NCBI GenBank assembly: GCA_016718565.1
Contig: JADKCZ010000001.1
Location: 186,001 to 250,000 of the forward strand
Direction: 5' to 3'
DNA length: 64,000 bases
DNA from: Anaeromyxobacter sp.
GTDB lineage: Bacteria; Myxococcota; Myxococcia; Myxococcales; Anaeromyxobacteraceae
Shown here: positions 1-8,864 of the stretch, one piece after another
Numbering within the stretch: the first letter of the stretch is position 1
Layout of the letters: every line of letters begins with the position of its first letter
The notes under the pieces: generated by a model
The model's database searches: none
Told to the model about the DNA's origin: nothing
What the model saw: the letters and a program-made list of their open reading frames with translations, nothing else
Position numbers and translations under genes: made by a program

Positions 1-846
1 GCTGAAGCTGTACTGCAGCGTGAAGAGCAGCGGCTTCGAGATGCGCCAGCCGATGCCGACGGCCAGGGTGTTGGGGAAGGCCAGGTCCTCCTTGACGCCC
101 TGGTCCTGCGTGGCGCCGCTGGCCAGCGAGGGGGGGATCTGGAAGTGGCCGTCGCCCTTCATGGAGATGGTGGCCTTGTGCTTGTAGTCGATGCCCAGCG
201 AGAGGTTCTTGGTGAGCTGGGCCTCCATGGCCACCTGGAAGGTGAGGCCGCCGCCCTTGGTGGAGAGCTCGCCGTAGGCGTCCGGGAAGGGCTCGATGCC
301 CTGCTTGAGGTACTGGATGCCGTAGTAGTACACGGCGCCGCCGCCGAGGCGGAGGTAGGGGGAGAGCTCGTAGCCGGCGTTGAGGTAGGCGCCGATGATG
401 CGCCGCTCGTTGGTGATGATGCGGCCGCGCCCCTGCCAGGTCTCGTCCCACTTCATCTGGCCGCCGCCGGGGGTGCCGATGCCGAAGCCGACGCCCAGGC
501 CGCGCCCCGCCACCTCGGTGCCGTAGGCGGCGTACAGCGCCACCGGCGGCGTGGGGGCGAAGTTGGTCTTGGCGGTGCCGCTCACCCCGCTGGCCCCGCC
601 GTCGTCCGGCGCGGTCCACTCGGTGGTGAGCGAGAGGATGGAGCCGGCCAGCGAGAGGTTGAAGCCGCGCAGCTTGGAGAGGGCGGCCGGGTTGGAGAAG
701 GTGGCGGCGGCGTCCTGCTGGACGGCCACCGCCGACGAGGAGAGCGCCAGGTCGCGCGGGTTGACGTTGATGACCTCGTAGCCGCTGGCCAGGGCCAGCG
801 AGGGGACGAGGACGGCGAGGGCGAGGGCGTGCTTGAGCAGGTTCAT
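1..846 (-). CDS. FadL/OMPP1/TodX-family outer-membrane channel (3' end outside the window)
   Basis: The reading frame opens at ATG 846 and runs off the window, giving about 282 residues of a family that is usually 400-500 long. Residues 1-20 (MNLLKHALALAVLVPSLALA) are a clear signal peptide. The mature protein begins SGYEVINVNPRDLA and contains ATFSNPAAL at about 48-56, the NPA block typical of FadL-type hydrophobic-substrate channels. Alternating beta-strand patterns follow. Family role: passive uptake of long-chain fatty acids or other hydrophobic compounds across the outer membrane. It starts 11 bp after the stop of the phospholipase gene upstream, and its ribosome site GAGGA overlaps that stop, so the two are very likely co-translated. 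The missing C-terminus prevents a check of the closing barrel strand. Confidence 0.8.
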   Translation of the reverse strand, partial: MNLLKHALALAVLVPSLALASGYEVINVNPRDLALSSSAVAVQQDAAATFSNPAALSKLRGFNLSLAGSILSLTTEWTAPDDGGASGVSGTAKTNFAPTPPVALYAAYGTEVAGRGLGVGFGIGTPGGGQMKWDETWQGRGRIITNERRIIGAYLNAGYELSPYLRLGGGAVYYYGIQYLKQGIEPFPDAYGELSTKGGGLTFQVAMEAQLTKNLSLGIDYKHKATISMKGDGHFQIPPSLASGATQDQGVKEDLAFPNTLAVGIGWRISKPLLFTLQYSFS

Positions 847-857
847 GGCGGTCGTCC

Positions 858-3791
858 TCAGGGCAGCGTGACCGGCGAAGCCGCCGGGAGGGTCGCGTCG
901 AAGAGGTAGCTGGCCGCGTCGGCCTGGGTCGGCGCCGACGTCCCGATGAAGCTGTGCGGCAGGTCGATGCCTCCGGGTCCCTGGTAGACGAAGGTGCTCG
1001 ACCCGGTCAGGTTGGCCAGCAGCTGGTTGTAGGGGTTGCGGATGGCGGGGTCGCCCTTGGCGATGATGGCGAAGGTGCCCTTGGCGGCCTGCGGGACCGA
1101 GCCGTCGGGGCTGGCCAGCAGGTTGGGCAGCGGCGAGCGGGAGACGTGCTTGGCGAAGTTGCCCGGGTCGGCCGGGTCGACGATCCACTTGGCCACGTTG
1201 ACGGTCCGCAGGTAGGCGGCCGCCACCACCGGGTTGGTGGCGATCTGGTCGCGCGGGATGCCGATGCCGGCGAAGACGGCGTCCACCTGCGGGGCGAAGG
1301 TGCTCGCCTGGTCGGTGAAGAGGTCCACCAGCATGGCGCCGCCGACGGCCAGCGCGCCGCGGTCGAAGCGCGGGTTGGTGGCCAGCACGCCGGTGCCGGC
1401 GATGGCGCCGAGCGACACGCCCTCCCAGCGGACCGCGCTCGGGTCGATGAGGACGTTGGCGGGGAGGCCGAGCGCCGCGCGGGCGTCCTGGGCGGGCTGC
1501 GGCGCCAGGCCGGCCGGCGGCCGGGCCATGGCCAGGGCCAGCGCCGACTGGTCGATGAGGTTCTGCCGGAAGGCGTCGCGGATGCGGAAGAAGTTGGCGC
1601 TGATGAAGAACTGGCCGGAGATCTGCGAGATGGGGGCGCCGGCGGAGCAGGTGCCGGGCGGGGTGGCGTCACCCTGGCCGGCGCCGCCCGCGAACGGCGT
1701 GCAGACGCCGCCCGCGCCGCACTCCGCGCTGGCCTTGCACCAGGCCCGCGCGCCGTGCAGCGGGAAGTCGGTGGCCACGGCGATGAAGCCGCGCGCCGCC
1801 AGCGCGTCGGCCAGGGCGTAGAGGGTCTCCTTCGAGCCGCCCAGGCCGTGGCCGACCACCACCACCTTGGCGCAGGAGGTGCCGGCCGGGAACGGCGGCA
1901 GGCAGGCCGGCACGTTGGCCGGCAGCGGCGTGGCCACCAGCGCGTGGAGCGAGGTGAGGAGCGCCGCGGGGTTGGCCAGGTCGGCCGCCAGCGTGCGCCG
2001 CAGGGTGCCGGTGGTCTTGTCGATGGCGTCCAGGCTGTTGAAGGTGACGTCGAAGAAGCCGGCCACGTTGGGCGCGGGCAGCGGCGAGGTGCCGGGGGTG
2101 ACCGAGGTCACCGCGAACACCGCGGCCGGCGTGCCGCCGGGGCCGGCCCGCGACTCGATGAGGTAGGGCGCCGCCGAGAGCTGCAGCGAGAGGCCGGTGA
2201 TGCTCTGCGTCTTGAAGGTGTAGGCGGTCACCACGTCGGCCTTGGTGGTGCCGGCGGGGAGCACGGCCCAGATCGGGTCGAGGGCGGCGCGCATGGTCTG
2301 CAGCATCGCCGCGGTGCCGTTGGCCACGCCCGGGATGGCCGACACGCCGCCCACCGCCAGCGGGGCGGTGAACTCGAGCAGGATCTTGGCGACGGTGGGG
2401 CGCACCAGGGCGCCGCCGGCCACGTCCTTCACCCGGTTGGTGACCACCACGGCGTAGGTGGTCCCCTCGTCGAGGGGCGGCAGGTAGAAGGTGCCCAGGC
2501 CGGGCACCGGGGCCGTCACGGCCGGCTGCAGGCCGATGATGCTGGAGCAGCCGCCGGCGATGGGGCAGCCCTGCGCCTGCGTCACCACGATGGGCGGCGG
2601 CTGGGTCAGGTAGGCGGCCGCGGCCGGGGTGCCGGCGCCGAGCGCGCTGGGCAGGTCGAGCAGCCGCTGCGGCGCGGCCCCGCCGAGCTTGTAGAGGAAG
2701 ACGTTGGCCGCCGTCACGGTCGAGGCGTCGAGGGTGGCGGAGGTCTGGGCCAGCATCATGGCGCTGGTGGAGAAGCCGTCCAGCGTGTCGAGGCCGGCGG
2801 CCGCCGGGCCGAAGGCCGGGTTGAAGATCACCGTGCCGTCGGCGTCGGTGCGGAGCAGGTCGATGGGCAGCGGGGCCACGCCCGAGCCGGAGTCGATGAG
2901 CACCACCGTGCCGGCCGAGGGGGCCACGCCGAAGGTGGCCAGGCTGGCGGTCTCGCCGAGCGGGAAGCGGCCGTCGATGGCGGGGAAGGCCGCGGTCACG
3001 CCCGGGTCGGCCGCCGGGATCCACACGCCGCTGGCGCCGGACCAGCGCAGCGGGTTCCACAGGGCCTGGCGCAGCCCCTCCAGCGAGGCGACCTCGTCGG
3101 CGTTGGTGCCGTTGCCGTTGGAGTCGGGGATGGCGCCGAGCGGCTGGTTCTCCTTCTTGGTGAGGTCGCGGTTCATGATGGCCAGCGCGATGGCGGTGTC
3201 GGCGTTGACCACCTGGCCGGTGCTGGTCTTGACGCCGTTCGGGCCGCCGCGGACGCCGATGACGTAGCGGCCGCCGGGGGCCCAGCGCCGGCTGCCGGTG
3301 GCGTCGGCCTTCTTGCGCAGCGTCAGGGTGGCGGGGGTGCAGGTGCCGGGCGCGGAGCAGGCGCCGGCCGCGGAGGCGGCCTCGGTCTCGACCACCGCCA
3401 CCGGCGACACGTCCACCCGGAGCACGGCCACCGTGTCGGCCGTCACCGTGGTGAGGTCGATGGCGGGCGCGGCCACGGCCACGTACTCGCCGTTGTCGCC
3501 GCGGGCCGGGTCCCAGCTGGAGGCGGTGAAGGGGATGGAGATCGAGACCTCCTGATCGCTCGGGAAGCCGCCGGCGTTCTTGAAGGTGCAGAGGAGCTGG
3601 GCCTGCGCGTTGGGCAGGAAGGCGCAGGGGGCGGCCGGCACCGCGGCCAGCGCCAGGTCGTTGGGCGTCGGCACGTTGGGTGACGAGTAGCGCGCGAAGA
3701 CCAGGTCCGCGGGGAGGGGCTGCTGCGTCACCTCCGTGCAGGCGGCGAGCGCGAGGGGCACGGCCAGGAGTCCGGCTCGGCGAAGTGACAT
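858..3791 (-). CDS. VolA/Pla-1-type lipoprotein phospholipase (alpha/beta hydrolase)
   Basis: 977 residues. The N-terminus MSLRRAGLLAVPLALAAC is a lipoprotein signal with lipobox LAAC (lipidated Cys18). The long N-terminal half resembles the bacterial virulence-factor lipase N-terminal region. Around residue 645 it has VVVVGHGLGGSKE followed by ALAARGFIAVATDFPLHGAR, the oxyanion/first-strand signature of VolA/Pla-1 lipases. Around residue 792 WEGVSLGAIAG supplies a GxSxG nucleophile elbow. In Vibrio, VolA is a surface lysophospholipase encoded beside fadL that releases fatty acids for FadL to import. The FadL-type gene 11 bp downstream makes the same job likely here. GAGGAG sits 7 nt before ATG 3791. 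The acyl substrate is not predictable, and another secreted lipase/esterase is possible. Confidence 0.72.
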   Translation of the reverse strand: MSLRRAGLLAVPLALAACTEVTQQPLPADLVFARYSSPNVPTPNDLALAAVPAAPCAFLPNAQAQLLCTFKNAGGFPSDQEVSISIPFTASSWDPARGDNGEYVAVAAPAIDLTTVTADTVAVLRVDVSPVAVVETEAASAAGACSAPGTCTPATLTLRKKADATGSRRWAPGGRYVIGVRGGPNGVKTSTGQVVNADTAIALAIMNRDLTKKENQPLGAIPDSNGNGTNADEVASLEGLRQALWNPLRWSGASGVWIPAADPGVTAAFPAIDGRFPLGETASLATFGVAPSAGTVVLIDSGSGVAPLPIDLLRTDADGTVIFNPAFGPAAAGLDTLDGFSTSAMMLAQTSATLDASTVTAANVFLYKLGGAAPQRLLDLPSALGAGTPAAAAYLTQPPPIVVTQAQGCPIAGGCSSIIGLQPAVTAPVPGLGTFYLPPLDEGTTYAVVVTNRVKDVAGGALVRPTVAKILLEFTAPLAVGGVSAIPGVANGTAAMLQTMRAALDPIWAVLPAGTTKADVVTAYTFKTQSITGLSLQLSAAPYLIESRAGPGGTPAAVFAVTSVTPGTSPLPAPNVAGFFDVTFNSLDAIDKTTGTLRRTLAADLANPAALLTSLHALVATPLPANVPACLPPFPAGTSCAKVVVVGHGLGGSKETLYALADALAARGFIAVATDFPLHGARAWCKASAECGAGGVCTPFAGGAGQGDATPPGTCSAGAPISQISGQFFISANFFRIRDAFRQNLIDQSALALAMARPPAGLAPQPAQDARAALGLPANVLIDPSAVRWEGVSLGAIAGTGVLATNPRFDRGALAVGGAMLVDLFTDQASTFAPQVDAVFAGIGIPRDQIATNPVVAAAYLRTVNVAKWIVDPADPGNFAKHVSRSPLPNLLASPDGSVPQAAKGTFAIIAKGDPAIRNPYNQLLANLTGSSTFVYQGPGGIDLPHSFIGTSAPTQADAASYLFDATLPAASPVTLP

Positions 3792-4238
3792 CTTTTTTCT
3801 CCTCGGGGAAGACGTTCGACGGAGCGTGAAGTCCGGGACCTGCGGGGGGCGGCCCTTCTACTTGGTTCCCCGCTGATTCGAAGTCAACGAAAGACCGACG
3901 ACACCGTGCGTCAAACTTGCGCCTGATGGTCCGGTCGAGGTGGGTCGCCGGCCCGATCGGGGGTACCCGGGGTGCCGCTGCGACCTGGTCTCGGTCGTCG
4001 CCGCACCGCCGCGTCGCTCCGAATATCGCGGACCTGGCTGACCGGAGAATCAACTGGCAGTGACACGCTCGGCGCTGGCCCTTTCACGTCCGGAGCGCAT
4101 ATCATTCGCGCCTTTCCTGCGCCCGCAGCACCCGCCGCCCCCAGTCGTCACCCACAGTGAAGCGAGGCCGGCGCCTCGCCCGCTCCGCGCCGCACCGCCG
4201 TCCCCCCGCCTGGCTGCCCACCTCCCAAGGAGACCCGA
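3792..4238. promoter_or_regulatory. 447-bp divergent intergenic region between the lipase and porin operons
   Basis: No gene is visible here. For the minus-strand lipase gene there is a ribosome site (GAGGAG) next to its ATG; TTGAC-like -35 candidates lie near 3885-3915 without a convincing -10. For the plus-strand porin gene, TATCAT at 4100-4105 is a good -10 candidate with a weak -35, which would give a leader of about 130 nt. That leader holds a perfect hairpin, GCGAGGC (4162-4168), loop CGGC, GCCTCGC (4173-4179), and ends with AAGGAG before ATG 4239. The promoter assignments are inference from sequence resemblance only. Confidence 0.4.
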
Positions 4239-5510
4239 ATGACGAGACGCCTCGCCCTGGTCCTCGCCGCCGCCCTGCCGCTCGCGGCCCTCGCCCAGAC
4301 CCCGCCCGCCCCCGTCGAGCCTGCCGCGGTGGTCGCCCCCGCCCCCGCGGCGGCCCCCGTGGCCGCGCCCGCCCCCGCCGCCCTGACCATCGACTGGGGC
4401 GGCTGGCTGGTCTTCAACTCCTTCTTCAACTCCGGCAACACCTCGGCCCCCGCCGACCTGCCGGCCCGCGCCACCGCCGGCCTGCCGGGCGAGCACGCCG
4501 TGGGCATGCAGGTCCGCCAGAGCCGCCTGCGCGCCGTCCTCGGCCTGCCCGGCGGCGGGCTCCTCGGCGACGCCAAGCTCAAGGGGCTCGTCGAGATCGA
4601 CTTCATGGGCGGCGGCGTGGGCGGTGACGCCTCGCTCCCCCTCCTGCGCCTGCGCCACGCCTGGGCCGCCGCCACCTGGAAGGACCTCGGCAACCTGACC
4701 CTCACCGTCGGCCAGACCTGGGGCGTCTTCACGGGGCCCTACTTCGCCACCAGCCTCGGCCACCTGGCGCTGCCGCGCTTCGCCGGCGCCGGCTTCCTCT
4801 ACCGCCGCGCGCCGCAGCTCCGCCTCTCCGGCGACCTCGGCGGCGCGGTGGCGCTGAAGTGGGACGCCGCCCTGCTCGCGCCGATGGACAAGGCCACCGC
4901 GGGCGCGGTGGTGACGAGCGGCGCCGGCGTGGGTGAGCGCTCGGGCCTCCCGGACGTCGAGGCCCGCGTCGCCGTGGTCTACCGGCCCGAGAAGAAGAAC
5001 ATGTTCGAGCTCGGCGTCTCCGGCCACTACGGCGAGGACAAGTACCTGGTCACCGGCAACGCCAACAAGACGGTGCCGAGCCAGGGGATGGCGGTCGACT
5101 TCAAGCTCGACGTCTCGATGGTCACGCTGGTCGGCTCGGCCTTCTCGGGCGACAACATCGACGTGTGGGCCACCGTCACGCCCGGCGTCCGCGCGGGCGC
5201 CGGCACCCCGCCGGCCACGGTGGACGCCATCTCCACCAAGGGCGGCTGGGTCCAGCTCCAGGTGACCCCGGTGGCCGGCTGGCAGCTCCTCCTCGGCGGC
5301 GGCATGGAGAAGCCCACCGTCGGCGATCTGCCCGTCAGCGCCACCACCGTGAAGGAGAACCAGCAGCTCTCCGCCGGCCTGGTGGTCAACGTGGCGCCCA
5401 AGTGGAGGGCGGCCCTGGAGTACACCGAGTACAAGACCACCTACAACGACACCACCCCGGTGAAGCAGACCGCCAGCCAGGTGGAGCTGTCCACGCTGTA
5501 CGCCTTCTAG
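4239..5510 (+). CDS. Porin-like outer-membrane beta-barrel protein, copy 1
   Basis: 423 residues. Signal peptide MTRRLALVLAAALPLAALA, an Ala/Pro-rich linker, then IDWGGWLVFNSFFNSGN and VRQSRLRAVLGLPGG with VEIDFMGG, followed by VGQTWGVFTGPYFATSLGHLALPRF. This order (RQSRL, then an E-D-F strand, then VGQTW) resembles DcaP-type porins (inference). The C-terminus STLYAF ends in Phe, the usual BAM recognition residue of outer-membrane barrels. It is preceded by AAGGAG 7 nt before the ATG. A closely related paralogue follows 155 bp downstream (shared GVGERSGLPDVE block). The transported solute is unknown. Confidence 0.68.
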   Translation: MTRRLALVLAAALPLAALAQTPPAPVEPAAVVAPAPAAAPVAAPAPAALTIDWGGWLVFNSFFNSGNTSAPADLPARATAGLPGEHAVGMQVRQSRLRAVLGLPGGGLLGDAKLKGLVEIDFMGGGVGGDASLPLLRLRHAWAAATWKDLGNLTLTVGQTWGVFTGPYFATSLGHLALPRFAGAGFLYRRAPQLRLSGDLGGAVALKWDAALLAPMDKATAGAVVTSGAGVGERSGLPDVEARVAVVYRPEKKNMFELGVSGHYGEDKYLVTGNANKTVPSQGMAVDFKLDVSMVTLVGSAFSGDNIDVWATVTPGVRAGAGTPPATVDAISTKGGWVQLQVTPVAGWQLLLGGGMEKPTVGDLPVSATTVKENQQLSAGLVVNVAPKWRAALEYTEYKTTYNDTTPVKQTASQVELSTLYAF

Positions 5511-5567
5511 CCGCACCCCGGAGCCGCTGCGCCCTCGGCCCCGCCCGCCCCGCCCACGCGGGTGCGG
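5511..5567 (+). terminator. Possible long-loop hairpin after porin copy 1
   Basis: CCGCACCC (5511-5518), directly after the stop codon, pairs perfectly with GGGTGCGG (5560-5567) across a GC-rich 41-nt loop that can fold internally. There is no T-tract, so it is at best a weak terminator or an mRNA 3'-stabilising stem. Confidence 0.25.
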
Positions 5568-5665
5568 CCGGGGTCGAGGTGTCGATGGGGAGCGGCGCGA
5601 ACGGGGTTCCCGAATCAGGCCCGCCCGTCTAGAGTCCGGCGCCACCTCACCCCGGGAGCGCCTCG

Positions 5666-6991
5666 ATGACCCGCCTCGCCCTCCTCTGCCTCGCCGCCCT
5701 GCCGCTCGCCGGGCGCGCCCAGGCGCCGGCCGCCGACGCCGCGGCGCCGGCCACGGTCACGACCACCACCACCACCACGGTCATCACCACCACGGCCCCG
5801 ACCGCGGGCACGACGGCGGCGCTCCCCGCCGGCGCGGCGGCCGCCCCGCTCTTCACCCTCGAGCTCGGCGGCGCGCTCACCCTCACCGCGGCCTCGGGCT
5901 TCGGCGGGCTCGACGACCACCACCTGGCCAGCTACGCCCTGCCGCCCGACACGGCCAGGACCTTCGGCATGACCATCGGCCAGAGCCGCCTGCACCTGGG
6001 CCTGGCCGCCCCCGGCGACGGCCGCCTGTCCGGGGCGGCCCTGGCCGGGCGGGTGGAGCTCGACTTCGCCGGCGGCCTGGCCGCGGGCGACGGGGCGCAG
6101 CCGCTGGTGCGGCTCCGCCAGGCCTGGCTCTCGGCGCGGTGGGAGCGGCTGGCCGGCCTGACGCTGCTGGTCGGCCAGGCCGACGGGCTCATGGGCGGCC
6201 CGCACCGGGCGGTGAGCCTGGCGCACGTGGCCATCCCGCGCTTCGAGGGGGCCGGCCTCCTCAGCCGCCGCGCCCCGCAGGTGCGGCTCTCGGTGGCCGG
6301 CGGCGGCGACCTGGCGCTCTCGGCCGGCGCGGCCCTGCTGGCCCCGCTCGACCGCGCCACCACCCCGGTGCCGTCGGCCGCCAGCCCCACCGGCGTGGGC
6401 GAGCGCTCCGGCCTGCCGGACGTGGAGGGGCGGGTGGCGCTGGCCTGGCGGCGCGGCGGCGCCCCGCTGCTGGAGGTGGGCCTGTCGGGCCACGCCGGGC
6501 GCGAGACCTACCGCATGGCCGGCGGCGTGGACGCCAGCCTGGACGCCTACGGCGCGGCGCTGGACCTCCGCCTCGACCTGCCCTGGCTGACCCTGGCGGG
6601 CGCGGGCTACGCGGGCAAGAACCTCGACGTGCTCAACACCGCCAGCCAGGGCGCCACCGGCAGCCTCTCCGGCGCCGGCGGGCTGGTGGCGGTGACCGGC
6701 GTGGCGGTGGCGGGCGGCTGGGCCCAGCTCTCCCTGGCCCCGCTGCCGGGCCTGGCGCTCTTCGTCGGCGCCGGCCTCGAGGCGGCGGCGCGCGCCGACC
6801 TGCCCTTCAACCCGCCCACCGCCACGGTGGTGCTGGAGAGCGCCCAGGTCTCGGGCGGCGCCACCCTGGAGCTGGCCACCGGCTGGAGCGTGGGGGCCGA
6901 GTACACGGTCTACCGGACGGTCTTCGTGGGGCCCACCGACCGCGAGGTGCTCTCCGGGCAGCTGGAGCTGGCGACGCGCTACGCGTTCTAG
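5666..6991 (+). CDS. Porin-like outer-membrane beta-barrel protein, copy 2
   Basis: 441 residues, paralogous to the gene just upstream: the same GQSRLHLGLAAPGDG strand, VELDFAGG, LVGQADGLMGGPHRAVSLAHVAIPRFEGAGLLSRRAPQ and GVGERSGLPDVEG blocks, and a C-terminal RYAF. Signal peptide MTRLALLCLAALPLAGRAQA is followed by an unusual Thr-rich linker (TVTTTTTTTVITTT, about residues 31-44). CCCGGGAG lies about 8 nt before the ATG, and TAGAGT at 5631-5636 could be its own -10. Its stop codon overlaps that of the convergent ligase gene in a CTAG palindrome. It probably forms a general or anion-type porin; substrate unknown. Confidence 0.66.
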   Translation: MTRLALLCLAALPLAGRAQAPAADAAAPATVTTTTTTTVITTTAPTAGTTAALPAGAAAAPLFTLELGGALTLTAASGFGGLDDHHLASYALPPDTARTFGMTIGQSRLHLGLAAPGDGRLSGAALAGRVELDFAGGLAAGDGAQPLVRLRQAWLSARWERLAGLTLLVGQADGLMGGPHRAVSLAHVAIPRFEGAGLLSRRAPQVRLSVAGGGDLALSAGAALLAPLDRATTPVPSAASPTGVGERSGLPDVEGRVALAWRRGGAPLLEVGLSGHAGRETYRMAGGVDASLDAYGAALDLRLDLPWLTLAGAGYAGKNLDVLNTASQGATGSLSGAGGLVAVTGVAVAGGWAQLSLAPLPGLALFVGAGLEAAARADLPFNPPTATVVLESAQVSGGATLELATGWSVGAEYTVYRTVFVGPTDREVLSGQLELATRYAF

Positions 6992-8310
6992 GGCCCGGCC
7001 TTGCGGTGGTCCACCACCCGCCGGGCCTTGCCGGCGGAGCGCTCGATGGAGCCCGGCGCCACCAGCTCCACCGTCATGCGGATGCCGGTGACCGCGTGGA
7101 TCTCGCGGTCGATGCGGTCCCGCAGCGCCACCAGCCGGCGCATCTCGTCCGAGAAGTCGGCCGGGCGCACCTCCACCTTGACGGTGGCCTCGTCGAGCGC
7201 GCCCGGGCGCGACACCTCGATGAGGTAGTGCGGCGCCGTCCCCTCCACCCGCAGCAGCGCCTCCTCCACCTGGCTGGGGAAGACGTTCACCCCGCGGATG
7301 ATGAGCATGTCGTCGGTGCGCCCCACCACCCGGCTCATGCGCACGCCGGTGCGGCCGCAGGGGCAGGGCGAGCGGTCCAGCGAGGCGAGATCCCGGGTGC
7401 GGTAGCGCAGCACCGGCATGGCCTCCTTGGTGAGCGAGGTGAAGCACAGCTCGCCCACCTCCCCGTCGGGCCGCGGGGCCAGGGTCTCCGGATCCAGGCA
7501 CTCCACCAGGAAGTGGTCCTCGGCCACGTGCATGCCGCGCCGCGCCCCGCACTCGCCGGAGACGCCCGGGCCGATCACCTCGGAGAGGCCGTAGTTGTTG
7601 AAGGCCAGGATGCCGAGGTCGCGCTCCAGCGCCTCGCGCAGCTCCTCGGTCCAGGGCTCGCCGCCGAAGTGGCCGAAGCGCAGCGCCAGGTCTGAGCGCG
7701 GCAGGCCGGCGTCGCGGATCACCTCGGCCAGGTGGAAGGCGTAGGAGGGGGTGCAGATGAGGGCGTCGGCGGCCAGGTCGCGCAGCAGCAGCACCTGGCG
7801 CGGGGTGTTGCCGCCGCCGGCGGGGACCACCCCGGCCCCCACCCGCTCGATGCCGGCGTGCAGCCCGAACCCGCCGGTGAAGAGGCCGTAGCCGAAGGCC
7901 ACGTGCACCAGGTGGCCGGGGCGGAGCCCCCCGGCGGTGAGGACCCGGGCCACCAGCCCGGACCAGGTCTCGAGGTCGCGGCGGGTGTAGGCCACGAAGG
8001 TGGGCATGCCGGTGGTGCCGGACGAGCCGTGCACGCGCGCGATCTCGGCGCGCGGCACCGCCAGCAGGCCGAGCGGGTAGTGGGCCCGCATGTCGTCCTT
8101 CACCGTGAAGGGCAGGCGGCGCAGGTCGTCGAGCGAGCGCAGGTCGTCCGGGCCCACGCCCGCGGCGGCCAGGGCCGCCCGGTAGAAGGGCACCCGGCCG
8201 GCCTGGGCCACGGTCTGGCGCAGGCGGCCGAGCTGCAGGGCGGCCAGCTCGGGGCGCGGCAGGGCCTCGGCCGGGTCGAAGAGCCGGTTCTCGACGAGCA
8301 GGGTGGTCAC
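6988..8310 (-). CDS. paaK: Phenylacetate-CoA ligase family protein, copy 1
   Basis: 440 residues, the usual PaaK length. The adenylate-forming motif HGSSGTTGMP is at residues 95-103, NNYGLSEVIGPG at about 238-249, and RYRTRDLA and TDDMLIIRGVNVFPSQVE follow. The C-terminal RSAGKARRVVDHRK carries the conserved lysine region. Family reaction: an aryl-acetate (phenylacetate, or indole- or hydroxyphenylacetate) plus ATP and CoA to aryl-acetyl-CoA, AMP and PPi. It is the last gene of the iorA-iorB-paaK-ACT-paaK unit, 61 bp after the ACT gene. Close linkage to IorAB suggests it acts on products of aromatic amino-acid breakdown; the precise acid is inference. Confidence 0.88.
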   Translation of the reverse strand: MTTLLVENRLFDPAEALPRPELAALQLGRLRQTVAQAGRVPFYRAALAAAGVGPDDLRSLDDLRRLPFTVKDDMRAHYPLGLLAVPRAEIARVHGSSGTTGMPTFVAYTRRDLETWSGLVARVLTAGGLRPGHLVHVAFGYGLFTGGFGLHAGIERVGAGVVPAGGGNTPRQVLLLRDLAADALICTPSYAFHLAEVIRDAGLPRSDLALRFGHFGGEPWTEELREALERDLGILAFNNYGLSEVIGPGVSGECGARRGMHVAEDHFLVECLDPETLAPRPDGEVGELCFTSLTKEAMPVLRYRTRDLASLDRSPCPCGRTGVRMSRVVGRTDDMLIIRGVNVFPSQVEEALLRVEGTAPHYLIEVSRPGALDEATVKVEVRPADFSDEMRRLVALRDRIDREIHAVTGIRMTVELVAPGSIERSAGKARRVVDHRKAGP

Positions 8311-8371
8311 GGGGGCGGGAGGGCTCTCTCGGGGTGGTGGCCGCGGGAGGGGCGGCGGCCGGGCGGCGCCG

Positions 8372-8815
8372 CTAGGCCCCGGCGCGCCGGAAGAGCTCGC
8401 CGGCCGAGACCAGCTGGACCCCGGCGGCGGCCAGCTTCACCGCGGCGGCGTCCGGCTCCTCCAGGCGGAAGAGCAGGGTGGCGGCCTTGCCGCGCTCGCG
8501 CATCGTGAAGGGGTACATGTACTCGACGCCCAGGCCGGTCCGCTCGAAGACCTCCAGCACCGCGGCCAGGCCCCCGGCCTGGTCCGGCACGTCGAGGGCC
8601 AGGAGGTCGGTGACGTTGACCACCTGCCCGGCCGCCTCCAGCAGCTGCTTGGCCCGCGCCCAGTCCTTGACGATGAGGCGCAGGATGCCGAACTGCTGGG
8701 TGTCGGCCAGCGACATGGTGAGGATGTCGATGCCGGCGTCGCCCAGCACCTTGCAGGGCACGCGGAGCTGGCCGGGGCGGTTCTCGAGGAAGAGCGACAG
8801 CTGGCGGATCTTCAT
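8372..8815 (-). CDS. Tandem ACT-domain protein, copy 1
   Basis: 147 residues made of two ACT modules. The first starts MKIRQLSLFLENRPGQL (about 1-65); the second has ALDVPDQAGGLAAVLEVF and GVEYMYPFTMRERG (about 72-147). ACT domains bind amino acids and usually signal to a partner enzyme or regulator. There is no enzymatic or DNA-binding domain. It lies between two paaK genes and has a close relative at 21976-22407 beside the branched-chain amino-acid transporter, so a role as sensor or allosteric partner of this catabolic cluster is plausible (inference). GGAG lies 5 nt before the ATG. Confidence 0.8.
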   Translation of the reverse strand: MKIRQLSLFLENRPGQLRVPCKVLGDAGIDILTMSLADTQQFGILRLIVKDWARAKQLLEAAGQVVNVTDLLALDVPDQAGGLAAVLEVFERTGLGVEYMYPFTMRERGKAATLLFRLEEPDAAAVKLAAAGVQLVSAGELFRRAGA

Positions 8816-8864
8816 GGTGGCTCCGGTGCGGGCGCGGGCGGCCCCGAGGGGCCCCCCGGCGCGC

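Noticed and set aside
954..3683. Long open frame of 909 codons on the plus strand across the lipase gene
   Set aside because: It is antisense to a clear lipoprotein lipase, is made of Gly/Arg/Ala/His-rich repeats typical of GC-rich shadow frames, and has no domain.
4021..4100. Sigma-54 promoter before the first porin gene
   Set aside because: TGGC-like elements occur at about 4054 and 4076 but the GC dinucleotide is not at the required spacing.
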